64,000 nucleotides of DNA from an uncultured Chloroflexota bacterium (GTDB lineage: Bacteria > Chloroflexota > Anaerolineae > Anaerolineales > Anaerolineaceae): NCBI GenBank assembly GCA_902791025.1, contig CADATZ010000010.1, forward strand, positions 88,610 through 152,609, written 5' to 3'. Both the position numbers and the translations under genes were made by a program. Position 1 is the first letter of the stretch. Every line of letters begins with the position of its first letter. The notes below the pieces were generated by a model that did not search any database, was not told the origin of the DNA, and was given only the letters and a program-made list of their open reading frames with translations. Positions 39,081 to 47,180 of the stretch are shown here, piece after piece.

Positions 39081-40316
39081 TTACTCTCCCGGATGAGCAG
39101 CGAGTACGTCTGTGAGGGCGGGAACGAGAGTTTGTTTTCTTGACATTCCCGGATTGAAGATGTAGGATGTTCCATCGAATTCAGGAACCCTGTCGGGGAA
39201 GGCTGCTTTCAGCACTTCTGCCGCGGTTTCGTCGGAGGGGACAATGTAATTTATGCTGATATCATCATGATAGATGGAAATTTGTGCATACCCCATTTCC
39301 ACACCGCGAGATGTTACCAAATCCTGCATCAGGACCTTCATACGCTCTGCCAAGTCTGAAGCTGTGGTTTCATCATAGGCGTTGATGCAGCCGATAGTGT
39401 ATGAGCGTCCGCCGCTTTCGTAATTTTTGATATCGCTTTCCAAAATTTCCATGTCCGTCATACCTTCATAGGAAATAGAAGCTTTGAACATTTCCTGGTA
39501 AAATGCCTGCGTATCGCTGATTTCGGCAATTTTTTCCAACTCTTCAAAAGCAGCACGGTCTGCGGATGTGGCGGATTTCAGATTTGATGTATCGGACAAT
39601 ATTGCACCTAAGAGAACCGTTGCCATCTGTTTATTGATCTCCAGTCCATAATTGCGGGCACGGATCCAGACGATTGTCGCTGTCCCGCCGATTGGTCTGG
39701 CGTCATAGATCAACTGGTTTCCGGTCACAACGCTGCCGTCTCCGTGATGGTCTATGATGCTGATAATGTTGGCATCCTTAAGTCCATCGGCTGATTGGAG
39801 ATAGTCACTGTGATCCATCAAAACCACATTTTTCCCAGCTGCATCCTCAAGAATTTCCGGTACCTCAACGCCGGCTGTTTTGAGAATGAAGGCCGTTTCG
39901 GTATTGACTTTTCCGAGAACAGCCGCTTTTGCGTCATATCCCAACTGGTTCAGCAGGTCTGCGTAAACGATAGAACTGCCGACTGTATCGCTGTCAGGAC
40001 TTTTGTGTCCGAATACATAGATCGGTCCATCCACAAGCTGCAGATTTTCCAGTTCCGAGCGGTTGAGCATGATGTTGAACTCTTTTTCATCGAGAGACTT
40101 CTGTTCTGCATCGAGAGCCTTTTTGTCCGCGTCAAGGGCCTTCTGATTTGCCTCTTGAATCTTCTGTTCCGCATCGAGAACCTTCTGTTCTGCGTCAAGA
40201 ATCTTCTGTTCAGCGCTCTGCTCTGCGCTTTGTTTCCCCAGGTTATAAAAACCCAGTCCGATCCCGGCACACGCCAGCAATACAATTATGACCCATAAAT
40301 ATTTTTTGAAGTCCAT
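39081..40316 (-). CDS. Membrane-anchored family II (DHH/DHHA2) pyrophosphatase-like protein
   Basis: About 411 residues. The start chosen is the ATG at 40316 (MDFKKYLWVI), nine bases after AAAGGA; an ATG at 40334 lies before that site. A transmembrane anchor (YLWVIIVLLACAGIGLGF) is followed by about six seven-residue repeats of the type K-A-L-D-A-E-Q, a clear coiled coil, and then a DHH phosphoesterase. The manganese-pyrophosphatase motifs are GHKSPDSDTVGS, MDHSDYLQS, IIDHHGDG, RPIGGTATIVW and SDTSNLKSAT, and a DHHA2 domain closes the protein. Family II enzymes are normally soluble and cytoplasmic. Here the positive N-terminus suggests an N-in, C-out topology, which would place the enzyme outside the membrane. 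The substrate could be pyrophosphate or a related phosphoanhydride. Confidence 0.85.
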   Translation of the reverse strand: MDFKKYLWVIIVLLACAGIGLGFYNLGKQSAEQSAEQKILDAEQKVLDAEQKIQEANQKALDADKKALDAEQKSLDEKEFNIMLNRSELENLQLVDGPIYVFGHKSPDSDTVGSSIVYADLLNQLGYDAKAAVLGKVNTETAFILKTAGVEVPEILEDAAGKNVVLMDHSDYLQSADGLKDANIISIIDHHGDGSVVTGNQLIYDARPIGGTATIVWIRARNYGLEINKQMATVLLGAILSDTSNLKSATSADRAAFEELEKIAEISDTQAFYQEMFKASISYEGMTDMEILESDIKNYESGGRSYTIGCINAYDETTASDLAERMKVLMQDLVTSRGVEMGYAQISIYHDDISINYIVPSDETAAEVLKAAFPDRVPEFDGTSYIFNPGMSRKQTLVPALTDVLAAHPGE

Positions 40317-40460
40317 GGTGAAATATCCTTTCATTCTGTTTTGGCATTTTATTCATTACGAAATAAACTTTTGTAGTCAGTTCGTCCGTCAAAAAATGTA
40401 TTTCGTTTTTGAATAAAAATTTTTTTATATCTAATGCCCAGGTTCGCTAATAATATAGCA

Positions 40461-41204
40461 TTATTTCGTTTCATAGGCTTGATATTCGTGACCTAACTGA
40501 TACCCCAGTTTTTCCGCGAGACGAACGGAAATCAGATTTTGTGCGTCCCAGCTTGGGTAAAGTCCGATTTCGAGGCATTTCAGGATCAGAGCGGCGCAGA
40601 CGATGGAAGCCAATCCTTTTCCACGCTCTGCTTCAGCTGTGTCGACTTCGATTTCGATTCCCTCACGGAATCGGGAAAAGGATGATGCTCCAGAGACGAT
40701 CTCACCATTTTTCAGGATTACGTATCCAAGCCCGAGTTCCATGAATTTATCTTTGCTGTTAAAATTTGCGACAAAGTCAGTCGTCAAGGAATTTTGCAGA
40801 CATTGATCATAGAGCTCCCCGTCGATTTGTTTCAGTCGATAATCAGCAGGCAGAAGCGAGACATATCTTTGCAGCTTTTGCCGGTTAAACACGGTATCTT
40901 TTCTCATCGCATACCGTGTGACTTTTTGAGCGGTAGGGTGACACTGTTCGATGAGGCTTGCCCAGCCTTCATTCTGCGGCGTCATGATGAGGAAGCCATT
41001 TGGTTTGTTCCGGACCAGTTCCTCATCCGGTTCACCGGTATAAAAGGCAAAGCAGCCGAGATGGGCACAGGCTGCTTTCGGTTTTTCCGTATTTGTTACC
41101 AAAATTTTCCCCATGATCTGCTGCAGACAGGAGCGGATCATGGTATCGTCCCATCCAAGGAAAAGATGTTCGGCTTTCTTCGGGTCAGTCAGTATTGAAA
41201 TCAT
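40461..41204 (-). CDS. GNAT family N-acetyltransferase (PF12746-like)
   Basis: 247 residues. The N-terminal half is the variable region seen in GNAT_acetyltran (PF12746) proteins (LGCFAFYTGEPDEELV, RYAMRKDTVFNRQKL). The C-terminal half holds the acetyl-CoA site: VDTAEAERGKGLASIVCAALI (R-G-x-G-L/A pattern), followed by WDAQNLISVRLAEKLGYQ, the usual last strand and helix. Cytoplasmic. The acceptor substrate is unknown. The gene stands between an SpoIIE-like phosphatase and the membrane pyrophosphatase with gaps above 100 bases on both sides, so it is probably transcribed alone. Confidence 0.78.
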   Translation of the reverse strand: MISILTDPKKAEHLFLGWDDTMIRSCLQQIMGKILVTNTEKPKAACAHLGCFAFYTGEPDEELVRNKPNGFLIMTPQNEGWASLIEQCHPTAQKVTRYAMRKDTVFNRQKLQRYVSLLPADYRLKQIDGELYDQCLQNSLTTDFVANFNSKDKFMELGLGYVILKNGEIVSGASSFSRFREGIEIEVDTAEAERGKGLASIVCAALILKCLEIGLYPSWDAQNLISVRLAEKLGYQLGHEYQAYETK

Positions 41205-41325
41205 AAGAATTTCTTGAAATATAACTGTTCAGAGCATTACAGCAGCGCAGCTCGGTTGGCCGGTAACTGTGCAGGCATCGCTGCAGCAGTTAACCGGTCC
41301 GGTGCTCCATTTTGAACAAATACTA

Positions 41326-43377
41326 TCAACCTTTGTACGTGAATCCCAGCATCGTGATATCATCGAACTGTTCGGCGTTTCCGGCAAAGTCGCTGATGTC
41401 CTTCCGGACATCGGGGAGGATTTGTTCCATGGGCAGGTCTTTGTCCCGGTTCAGCACCTTCAGCATCCGTTCATCTCCATACTGTTCAGTTTGTTCATTG
41501 ATTGCTTCCGGCACGCCATCTGTATAGACATACAGACGGTCTCCCGGTTCCAGTTGGATTTCATACTCTTTGGGGCGGATCCCCGGCATGGCTGCCAGAG
41601 GAAGCGTATGTTTGTCCTTAATCAATTCGAAATCCCCGTTGACGCGCTTGATCGTCGGATATTCATGTCCCGCATTGGCGCATTGCATGAGTCCGGTTTC
41701 CAGGTTGATAATGCCGATCCAGGCGGTGATGAACATTTCCGCATCGTTTCCTTCGCAAAGGGCATTGTTTGCTTTTTCAAGGACTTCCGCCGGGCTCATA
41801 CCTGCTTCGGCAAATCCCTTGACAGCGGTTTTGCCGCGCATCATGAAGAGCGAAGCGGGAATGCCCTTCCCTGAAACATCCGCGATCACCAGGGCGAGTT
41901 TATTGGTGTCGGTAAAGAAGAAGTCGTAGAAATCACCGCCGACTTCCTTTGCCGGGTCCATGGTGGCATAAATTTCAAAATCATCACGCGGGAATGTGAA
42001 ATTCTTGGGCAGCGCTGATTCCTGAATGGTTCGGGCAAGCTCCAGCTCTTCTTCGTAGCGTTTTTCCGCAGCGGCAATATAACCCTTCAAAACACCAACT
42101 GTTTGATTAATGTCATTGGAAAGTGACGCGAATTCTGTGGATGATTTGACATTAACGACTTCATTCAAATTCCCGTGCGTGATTTTATTCAGCGATTCGT
42201 TGACCAGGTCCAGATTGCGGACGACAATTTCCTGAACCAGGAAAGAAATCAACACATAAACAGTTGAAACAAGCAGAATATCTGCATAAGCAGTTTCGAG
42301 TGTGTGGATCTCTCTGTCTTTATAGACGTCTTCCAGCGGCATGAGGGTCAACAGATACAAATTGTCATCCACGATATTTGTTTTGCAGATAGATTCTTTT
42401 GTGAATACGGTGGCTGTGAAAAATTTGTTGTCCGGATTATTCTGAATTTGTTTTACCAAATCCGTTGGGAGAATAATGTTTTTATGATTGCCTTCAACAA
42501 TTTGCCCGTTTGATTTAAGAATATCAAATGTCCCTTCATAACCTCCGGCATAATAAATTGATTCCATATCACTGCCGGTTTTTTTATTTTTTCTGTAGGT
42601 TTTGAGAATATTTTCTGATTTGTTATCTAAAATGGAATGGGCATTTTGGATTGCTGTCTGGCTTTGGATGAAATAGGTAAACAAGAAATTGATTGCAAAA
42701 ACAATAATAATTCCGAAGAACAGTATGGTTTGAAACGTGTCTGATAAATGTTCCTCTTCTTTTTTAACCTTTTTGAATGGATTTTTCCATTCTCCCGAAA
42801 GAACCTGCAAAGCGATTGACGAAAGAGCTAATCCAAGGCCTGTGAAGACGATCATCGGTCCGGAACAGATCTGGACAACATGATGAGCCATTTCCATATT
42901 ATCCCGGTGCGTGATGAGGACGACATACATGTGAAAGACTTCCATTACCGCCCCCATAAAGAAGGCATATAAGGGTGCCGGTTTCTTTCTCTTAAAAATG
43001 CAGATACTCATAAATACTGAAACGAAACCGGCCAGACAGGTGGAAACAGAACAGGCGATCCGGGTGAAGGAGCCGATTCCCCAGTAAGTCCCGGCAATAT
43101 AGCGTTCGATCCCGCCGATCAGTCCGGCAATGACACCGGAAACGGGATGGAAAAAGAGCCCCGCCGCCAGAGGACCGATGTCGCGGACATTCAGCAGCAT
43201 ATTTGTGTAATCAATACCGAAATGTGTGGAAAGGATCGAACAGATTCCGTAAAAAATACCGATACCGATGATCCAGGCAGGGGTCATCTTTTTATTTTTT
43301 GTGATTTTCCACAGAACGATTGTCAGAATGATATAAATTGCTGTGACAGCAGTCATTTTCAGTAACATTTGAACCAT
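41326..43377 (-). CDS. Membrane receptor with 5TM (LytS-type) sensor, HAMP and SpoIIE/PP2C phosphatase domain
   Basis: 683 residues. The first 200 residues hold six or so membrane spans with the 5TMR-LYT signature (LNVRDIGPLAAGLFFHPVSG, LIGGIERYIAGT). A further span (about 225-245), an extracytoplasmic sensor region, another span (about 385-405) and a HAMP-like linker (about 405-455) follow. The SpoIIE phosphatase domain (about 465-683) has ELARTIQESALP, EVGGDFYDFF, VIADVSGKGIPASLFM, NAGHEYP, YTDGVPEA and DDITMLG; the aspartates that bind the metal pair are present. Such proteins dephosphorylate anti-sigma-factor antagonists in response to an outside signal. The partner is not in the window. 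It lies 15 bases downstream of the pectinesterase gene, so both are in one operon, which suggests it may sense pectin or cell-wall state. Confidence 0.88.
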   Translation of the reverse strand: MVQMLLKMTAVTAIYIILTIVLWKITKNKKMTPAWIIGIGIFYGICSILSTHFGIDYTNMLLNVRDIGPLAAGLFFHPVSGVIAGLIGGIERYIAGTYWGIGSFTRIACSVSTCLAGFVSVFMSICIFKRKKPAPLYAFFMGAVMEVFHMYVVLITHRDNMEMAHHVVQICSGPMIVFTGLGLALSSIALQVLSGEWKNPFKKVKKEEEHLSDTFQTILFFGIIIVFAINFLFTYFIQSQTAIQNAHSILDNKSENILKTYRKNKKTGSDMESIYYAGGYEGTFDILKSNGQIVEGNHKNIILPTDLVKQIQNNPDNKFFTATVFTKESICKTNIVDDNLYLLTLMPLEDVYKDREIHTLETAYADILLVSTVYVLISFLVQEIVVRNLDLVNESLNKITHGNLNEVVNVKSSTEFASLSNDINQTVGVLKGYIAAAEKRYEEELELARTIQESALPKNFTFPRDDFEIYATMDPAKEVGGDFYDFFFTDTNKLALVIADVSGKGIPASLFMMRGKTAVKGFAEAGMSPAEVLEKANNALCEGNDAEMFITAWIGIINLETGLMQCANAGHEYPTIKRVNGDFELIKDKHTLPLAAMPGIRPKEYEIQLEPGDRLYVYTDGVPEAINEQTEQYGDERMLKVLNRDKDLPMEQILPDVRKDISDFAGNAEQFDDITMLGFTYKG

Positions 43378-43392
43378 GTTTTCAGTTCTCCT

Positions 43393-44259
43393 TTATCTCT
43401 TGTTTGCCCAGGTAACTCTGCCCGGAACAGCCGGTGTTTCGCGAAATCTTGCGGTTTGATCGCGGTTTGTATCGTTCCATTTGTCAAACCCGAGTGGTGA
43501 GATATGCCGGCCATAGCTGCAGTTCTCAAAGAGGCACAGTCCGTGATCCCGCCAGGGGCGGGCGAGATAAATGCTGCCTTCTTCTACGCCGTCTTCAAAG
43601 GTGAAGCGGCAGTTTCGGAAAACAAAACCGTCCTGCTGTTCCAACGAGTGGGCAGGTGCTGCCACATAGCCGACATTGCGTACATCGTACAATGATTTTA
43701 TTTCACAATTCTCAAAAAGGGTATCTCCGCAGCCAAAAATGAAGTCAACGGTGCCTTCGATGCGGCAGTTGGTGAAGACCTGCCGCAAATGGCCGTCTTT
43801 CAGCAATTCCGGTGCATGAAAACCGGTGTAGCGAACGATCAGGTCCGGTGGCAGCGGGCCTGAGAAAAGCGTGTCCTGTGTGGACCGCAGCAGACAGTTT
43901 TCCATGGAGAAATTATCACCCAGGACGGAAAGGGCGACTTCCTGCCCTTTGGTTTCCGGATGGAGTGCGTCATTGACTATGGCCAGATTTTCCATATGAA
44001 CATTATCAGCACATACGGCAATCGTCCAGGTTCGGAATGTGTTGTATTCCCGTCCCTGTTCATCCGTTTTCAGTGCGTAATCATCCCAAACCAGGACTGT
44101 TTGATCCATACCGGACCCGATGAGCGTAAGACCGGGTGTACGGATGACCGCTTTCTGACGGTATTCACCCGGCGCAAGCCGGATGACCGTGTTCTCCGGT
44201 GCGGAATCAAATATTTTTTGTAAGTCTTCATTTGGTGATATATTCAGAGAATTTGACAT
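43393..44259 (-). CDS. Pectinesterase (CE8), cytoplasmic
   Basis: 288 residues, a compact right-handed beta-helix pectin methylesterase. The catalytic signatures are QDTLF (Asp129), GTVDFIFG (Asp172) and YLARPW (Arg234, Trp236). It removes methyl groups from galacturonate residues, releasing methanol. It has no signal peptide, in contrast to secreted plant-attacking pectinesterases, and so should act on imported methylated oligogalacturonides before GH28 and GH105 digestion. It is transcribed away from the sugar transporter operon from a shared 260-base region, with the phosphatase receptor gene downstream in the same operon. Confidence 0.92.
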   Translation of the reverse strand: MSNSLNISPNEDLQKIFDSAPENTVIRLAPGEYRQKAVIRTPGLTLIGSGMDQTVLVWDDYALKTDEQGREYNTFRTWTIAVCADNVHMENLAIVNDALHPETKGQEVALSVLGDNFSMENCLLRSTQDTLFSGPLPPDLIVRYTGFHAPELLKDGHLRQVFTNCRIEGTVDFIFGCGDTLFENCEIKSLYDVRNVGYVAAPAHSLEQQDGFVFRNCRFTFEDGVEEGSIYLARPWRDHGLCLFENCSYGRHISPLGFDKWNDTNRDQTARFRETPAVPGRVTWANKR

Positions 44260-44520
44260 ATTTTGCTCTCTTGATCTATAAAAAATAAGGCGCAGGGAGC
44301 CTTCTGTTTTTATCTGGCCCCTGGACCCTGATCCCTGACACCTAATTATATCACATGGAAAAAACAGTCAAATTTATTATTCGAAAAAGTCTTTTTTGTG
44401 TATAAAGTAACTCACTTTTACCATGTACGAAAAACGTGACTAAAGATTAAATTAGTTAGATATCCGGTTAGATGTTGTCGTTTGTTGTTTGGTGCACTTT
44501 CCGGATTTGAGAGGTACACC
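44260..44520. promoter_or_regulatory. Divergent control region between pectinesterase and transporter operons
   Basis: No gene. It must hold both promoters. A small hairpin (AAGGC, GCAGGGA loop, GCCTT, around 44290-44306) followed by T-rich sequence in both directions could act as a terminator or attenuator. GTGTATAAAGT (around 44399) is a possible -10 region for the transporter operon. Neither promoter is convincing enough to place exactly. Confidence 0.4.
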
Positions 44521-45105
44521 GTGAACCGTCATATGACTCTGAAGCAGTACAAGCGGCTGGATTTATTTCTTTTTGCTGTAATGCTCATCTTGTCCGAATC
44601 CGTGATCGTGAATGCCGCGATTCGCTGGTATCCGGATCAGTTATATACAGTTTCGGTCTGTGCAGCTATAGTTTCCATTGTTCTGATGCGGTGGGGCTGG
44701 CCGGCGGCGATTCATGCGGTACTCGGCGGATTGGTTTACTGTTTCTGGGCAGGCGGTACGCCGAAACAGTTCCTGATCTATGGGGTGGGGAATCTTCTTT
44801 CACTGCTCTCATTGCTCCTGATCCGGTGGCTTGGGAAAGACCGGATCCGTGAGAATGTTCTGCTGACACTGTTGTTTGCGTTATGCACACAGCTTTTTAT
44901 GCAGACAGGCCGGGCATGTATCTCAGTTGTGATGGGAACATCGTTCAAAACAGCGCTGAACTTTATCACAACAGATGCCCTTTCAGGGCTTTTTACCATG
45001 GTGATCGTCTGGATCGCCAGCCGACTCGACGGCGTGTTCGAAGACCAAATATCATTTCTTCTTCGGGTGCAAAAAGAAGCCGAGGAAGAAAAGGGAGGAT
45101 TCTAA
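44521..45105 (+). CDS. Small integral membrane protein, first gene of the transporter operon
   Basis: 194 residues from GTG 44521 (MNRHMTLKQYKRL), preceded by GAGAGG six bases upstream; a start at 44482 has no such site. About six hydrophobic segments span most of the protein, ending in an amphipathic acidic tail (VQKEAEEEKGGF). It resembles the S-component or ECF-like size class, but I recognise no family motif. Its stop overlaps the ATG of the first permease by one base, so its synthesis is coupled to the transporter. A role in substrate recruitment or transporter assembly is inferred only from position. Confidence 0.65.
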   Translation: MNRHMTLKQYKRLDLFLFAVMLILSESVIVNAAIRWYPDQLYTVSVCAAIVSIVLMRWGWPAAIHAVLGGLVYCFWAGGTPKQFLIYGVGNLLSLLSLLLIRWLGKDRIRENVLLTLLFALCTQLFMQTGRACISVVMGTSFKTALNFITTDALSGLFTMVIVWIASRLDGVFEDQISFLLRVQKEAEEEKGGF

Positions 45106-46157
45106 TGAAAGCACCTGTGGCAGACTTCCTGATTTATGATGAAGCCACGAAGACCTATCGCGAGGACCCTGAACAGGCTGTTCGCGATGACGTGGAAAAG
45201 CATTATTGGCTGCATGTCGTGCGTATGGTTGCCAAAGACTGGCGCCTTTACATCATGCTGATCCCAATGCTGCTGGTTTTCCTGTTCTGGCGGTACTTCC
45301 CGATGTACGAATTGCTGGGCAGCTTTAAAGTCGCAGATAACGTGCTCCCTGTTTCACAGCAGTTATTCTCCGGCTTTTCTAATTTTAAATTGCTGCTTGC
45401 AGGTCAGTCTACGGTTTCGCTGGAATTCTGGCGGGCGCTGCGCAACACGTTCGTTCTGAGCTTTTACGGTTTGCTCTTCGGGTTCCCGATGCCGATCATT
45501 CTGGCCCTCTTCTTCAATGAGATCGGTTCAAATATTGCCCGGAGCTTCTATCAGGTTCTGACGTACCTGCCGAAGTTCATGTCCACCGTCGTTATGACTT
45601 CACTGGTCGTGATGCTGGTGAAGCAGGGTGCACAGACTTCAAACATGGGTGTTATTTCCCAGCTGCTAGTGGCGTTGGGGATGATCCCGAGAGAGGTGGC
45701 GAATGCCGGCCTTTTGAACAATCCGGCATACTTCCGCGCGATCTACGTGATCAGCGGCATCTGGGAAGGCGCGGGGTATGACTCTATCGTTTTCTTCGCA
45801 GCGATCATCGCTATATCCCCGACCAGCTATGAAGCAGCACAAATTGATGGCGCGAACAAATGGGCGCAAATGCGCTACGTGGTTTTGCCCAGCATCCTTT
45901 CAACGATCGTCATCATGCTCATCACTCGTATCGGTGGTTTGCTGAACATCGGTTATGAAAAGGTTATCCTGCTTTATAACTCCAATACCTTCGTGACGGC
46001 GGATGTGGTTTCGACCTTCGCAAACCGTTACGGTCTGGAAGGTGCTTCCAAGGGTATTGCTTCCGCGGCTGAAATGATGAATAATGTGATCGGTATGCTG
46101 CTGGTTATCGGCGCGAACACCATCGCCCGCAAGGCAGCTGACACGTCGCTGTACTAA
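45105..46157 (+). CDS. CUT1 sugar ABC transporter permease (LplB type)
   Basis: 350 residues from ATG 45105, which overlaps the previous stop, with GGAGG six bases upstream. An unusually long, charged cytoplasmic N-terminus (about 50 residues) precedes six membrane spans. The coupling (EAA) loop EAAQIDGANKWAQMRYVVLP is present (E-A-A-x3-G pattern), contacting the ATPase. The closest described relatives are LplB/YtcP-type permeases that import oligogalacturonides and rhamnogalacturonides in Bacillus, which agrees with the surrounding pectin genes. Substrate specificity is inferred from that context. Confidence 0.9.
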   Translation: MKAPVADFLIYDEATKTYREDPEQAVRDDVEKHYWLHVVRMVAKDWRLYIMLIPMLLVFLFWRYFPMYELLGSFKVADNVLPVSQQLFSGFSNFKLLLAGQSTVSLEFWRALRNTFVLSFYGLLFGFPMPIILALFFNEIGSNIARSFYQVLTYLPKFMSTVVMTSLVVMLVKQGAQTSNMGVISQLLVALGMIPREVANAGLLNNPAYFRAIYVISGIWEGAGYDSIVFFAAIIAISPTSYEAAQIDGANKWAQMRYVVLPSILSTIVIMLITRIGGLLNIGYEKVILLYNSNTFVTADVVSTFANRYGLEGASKGIASAAEMMNNVIGMLLVIGANTIARKAADTSLY

Positions 46158-46175
46158 TAAGGAGGGAGGCAGGTA

Positions 46176-47066
46176 ATGAAACGAAAACTTGAAACTTCCG
46201 AGTTGATCTTCAAGATCCTCAGCTATACCTTACTGACCATCTTTGCTCTGGCGTGTCTGTATCCGTTTGTGTATGCGATTTCCGCGTCTATTTCCGGTGC
46301 GCACTCGGTTGACTATAATGAGATCGTGCTGCTCCCGAAAGATATTCAGTTTGACGCGTTCAAATACATGTTTTCCAACAACATGTTCTGGAATGCCTAC
46401 TCCAACACGCTGTTTCTGACGCTTTATGGTACCATCTGGTCTTTGATCTACTCCATTCTCGGTGCCTATGCGCTTTCCAAGAAACGCTTGCTCTTCCGTA
46501 AATTCTTCAACTTCTTCCTGGTCTTCACCATGTGGTTCTCTGCCGGTATCGTTCCGCAGTACCTGAACTACCTGCAGACCAAGGCTGTTTTCAATGGCGT
46601 CGGGATCATGGATGACAAGTGGCTGGTCGTCATTGCCATGGGTATGGCCGCTATGAACATCATCCTGCTCCGCAATGCTTTCGAAGGGGTTCCCTCTGAA
46701 ATTGAAGAGGCCGCCATCGTTGACGGCGCGACGGAATTCCAGGTGCTTTCCACCGTGTATCTGCCGATGTGCAAATCCACCATCGCGACTGTAGCTCTGT
46801 TCTTCGCGATTTCCCGTTGGAACGGTTACTTCTGGGCACGCCAGATGATCTCCAACAGCTTTGAAAAACCGCTGCAGGTTTTCATCCGTGAATTACTCGA
46901 ACAATACCGTGATCCGGAATTTATCGCCGGTTGGAACGCGGTTTACGCATCTGACTCAGTGATTTACGCTCTGATCGTTTGCTCTATCGTTCCGATCCTC
47001 ATCATCTATCCGTTCATCCAGAAGTATTTTGCCAAGGGTGTGAACGTCGGTGGTGTGAAGGAATAG
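46176..47066 (+). CDS. CUT1 sugar ABC transporter permease (YtcP/MalG type)
   Basis: 296 residues, ATG preceded by GGAGG. Six membrane spans, starting with ISYTLLTIFALACLYPFVYAI-like hydrophobic sequence, and a coupling loop EIEEAAIVDGATEFQVLSTV followed by YLP. It is the second half of the permease pair with the gene ending 19 bases upstream. The C-terminal Q-K-Y-F-A-K-G-x-x-x-G-G-V-K-E ending is typical of this MalG-like subgroup. It ends with TAG, showing that TAG is a normal stop codon in this genome. Confidence 0.92.
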   Translation: MKRKLETSELIFKILSYTLLTIFALACLYPFVYAISASISGAHSVDYNEIVLLPKDIQFDAFKYMFSNNMFWNAYSNTLFLTLYGTIWSLIYSILGAYALSKKRLLFRKFFNFFLVFTMWFSAGIVPQYLNYLQTKAVFNGVGIMDDKWLVVIAMGMAAMNIILLRNAFEGVPSEIEEAAIVDGATEFQVLSTVYLPMCKSTIATVALFFAISRWNGYFWARQMISNSFEKPLQVFIRELLEQYRDPEFIAGWNAVYASDSVIYALIVCSIVPILIIYPFIQKYFAKGVNVGGVKE

Positions 47067-47180
47067 TAGTCAGTGTCCAGTGGCCGGTTCTGAATAAGGA
47101 AAGCGCTTTTCGCTTGGATCAAAATTATCGTGAGTTTTCCGGGCCGCTTGGTTCGGTTAGAAAAACAAAGGAGAAATAAT

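Noticed and set aside
41205..41325. Short open frames between the GNAT and phosphatase genes
   Set aside because: They overlap the ends of the flanking genes, lack ribosome sites and show no coding features.
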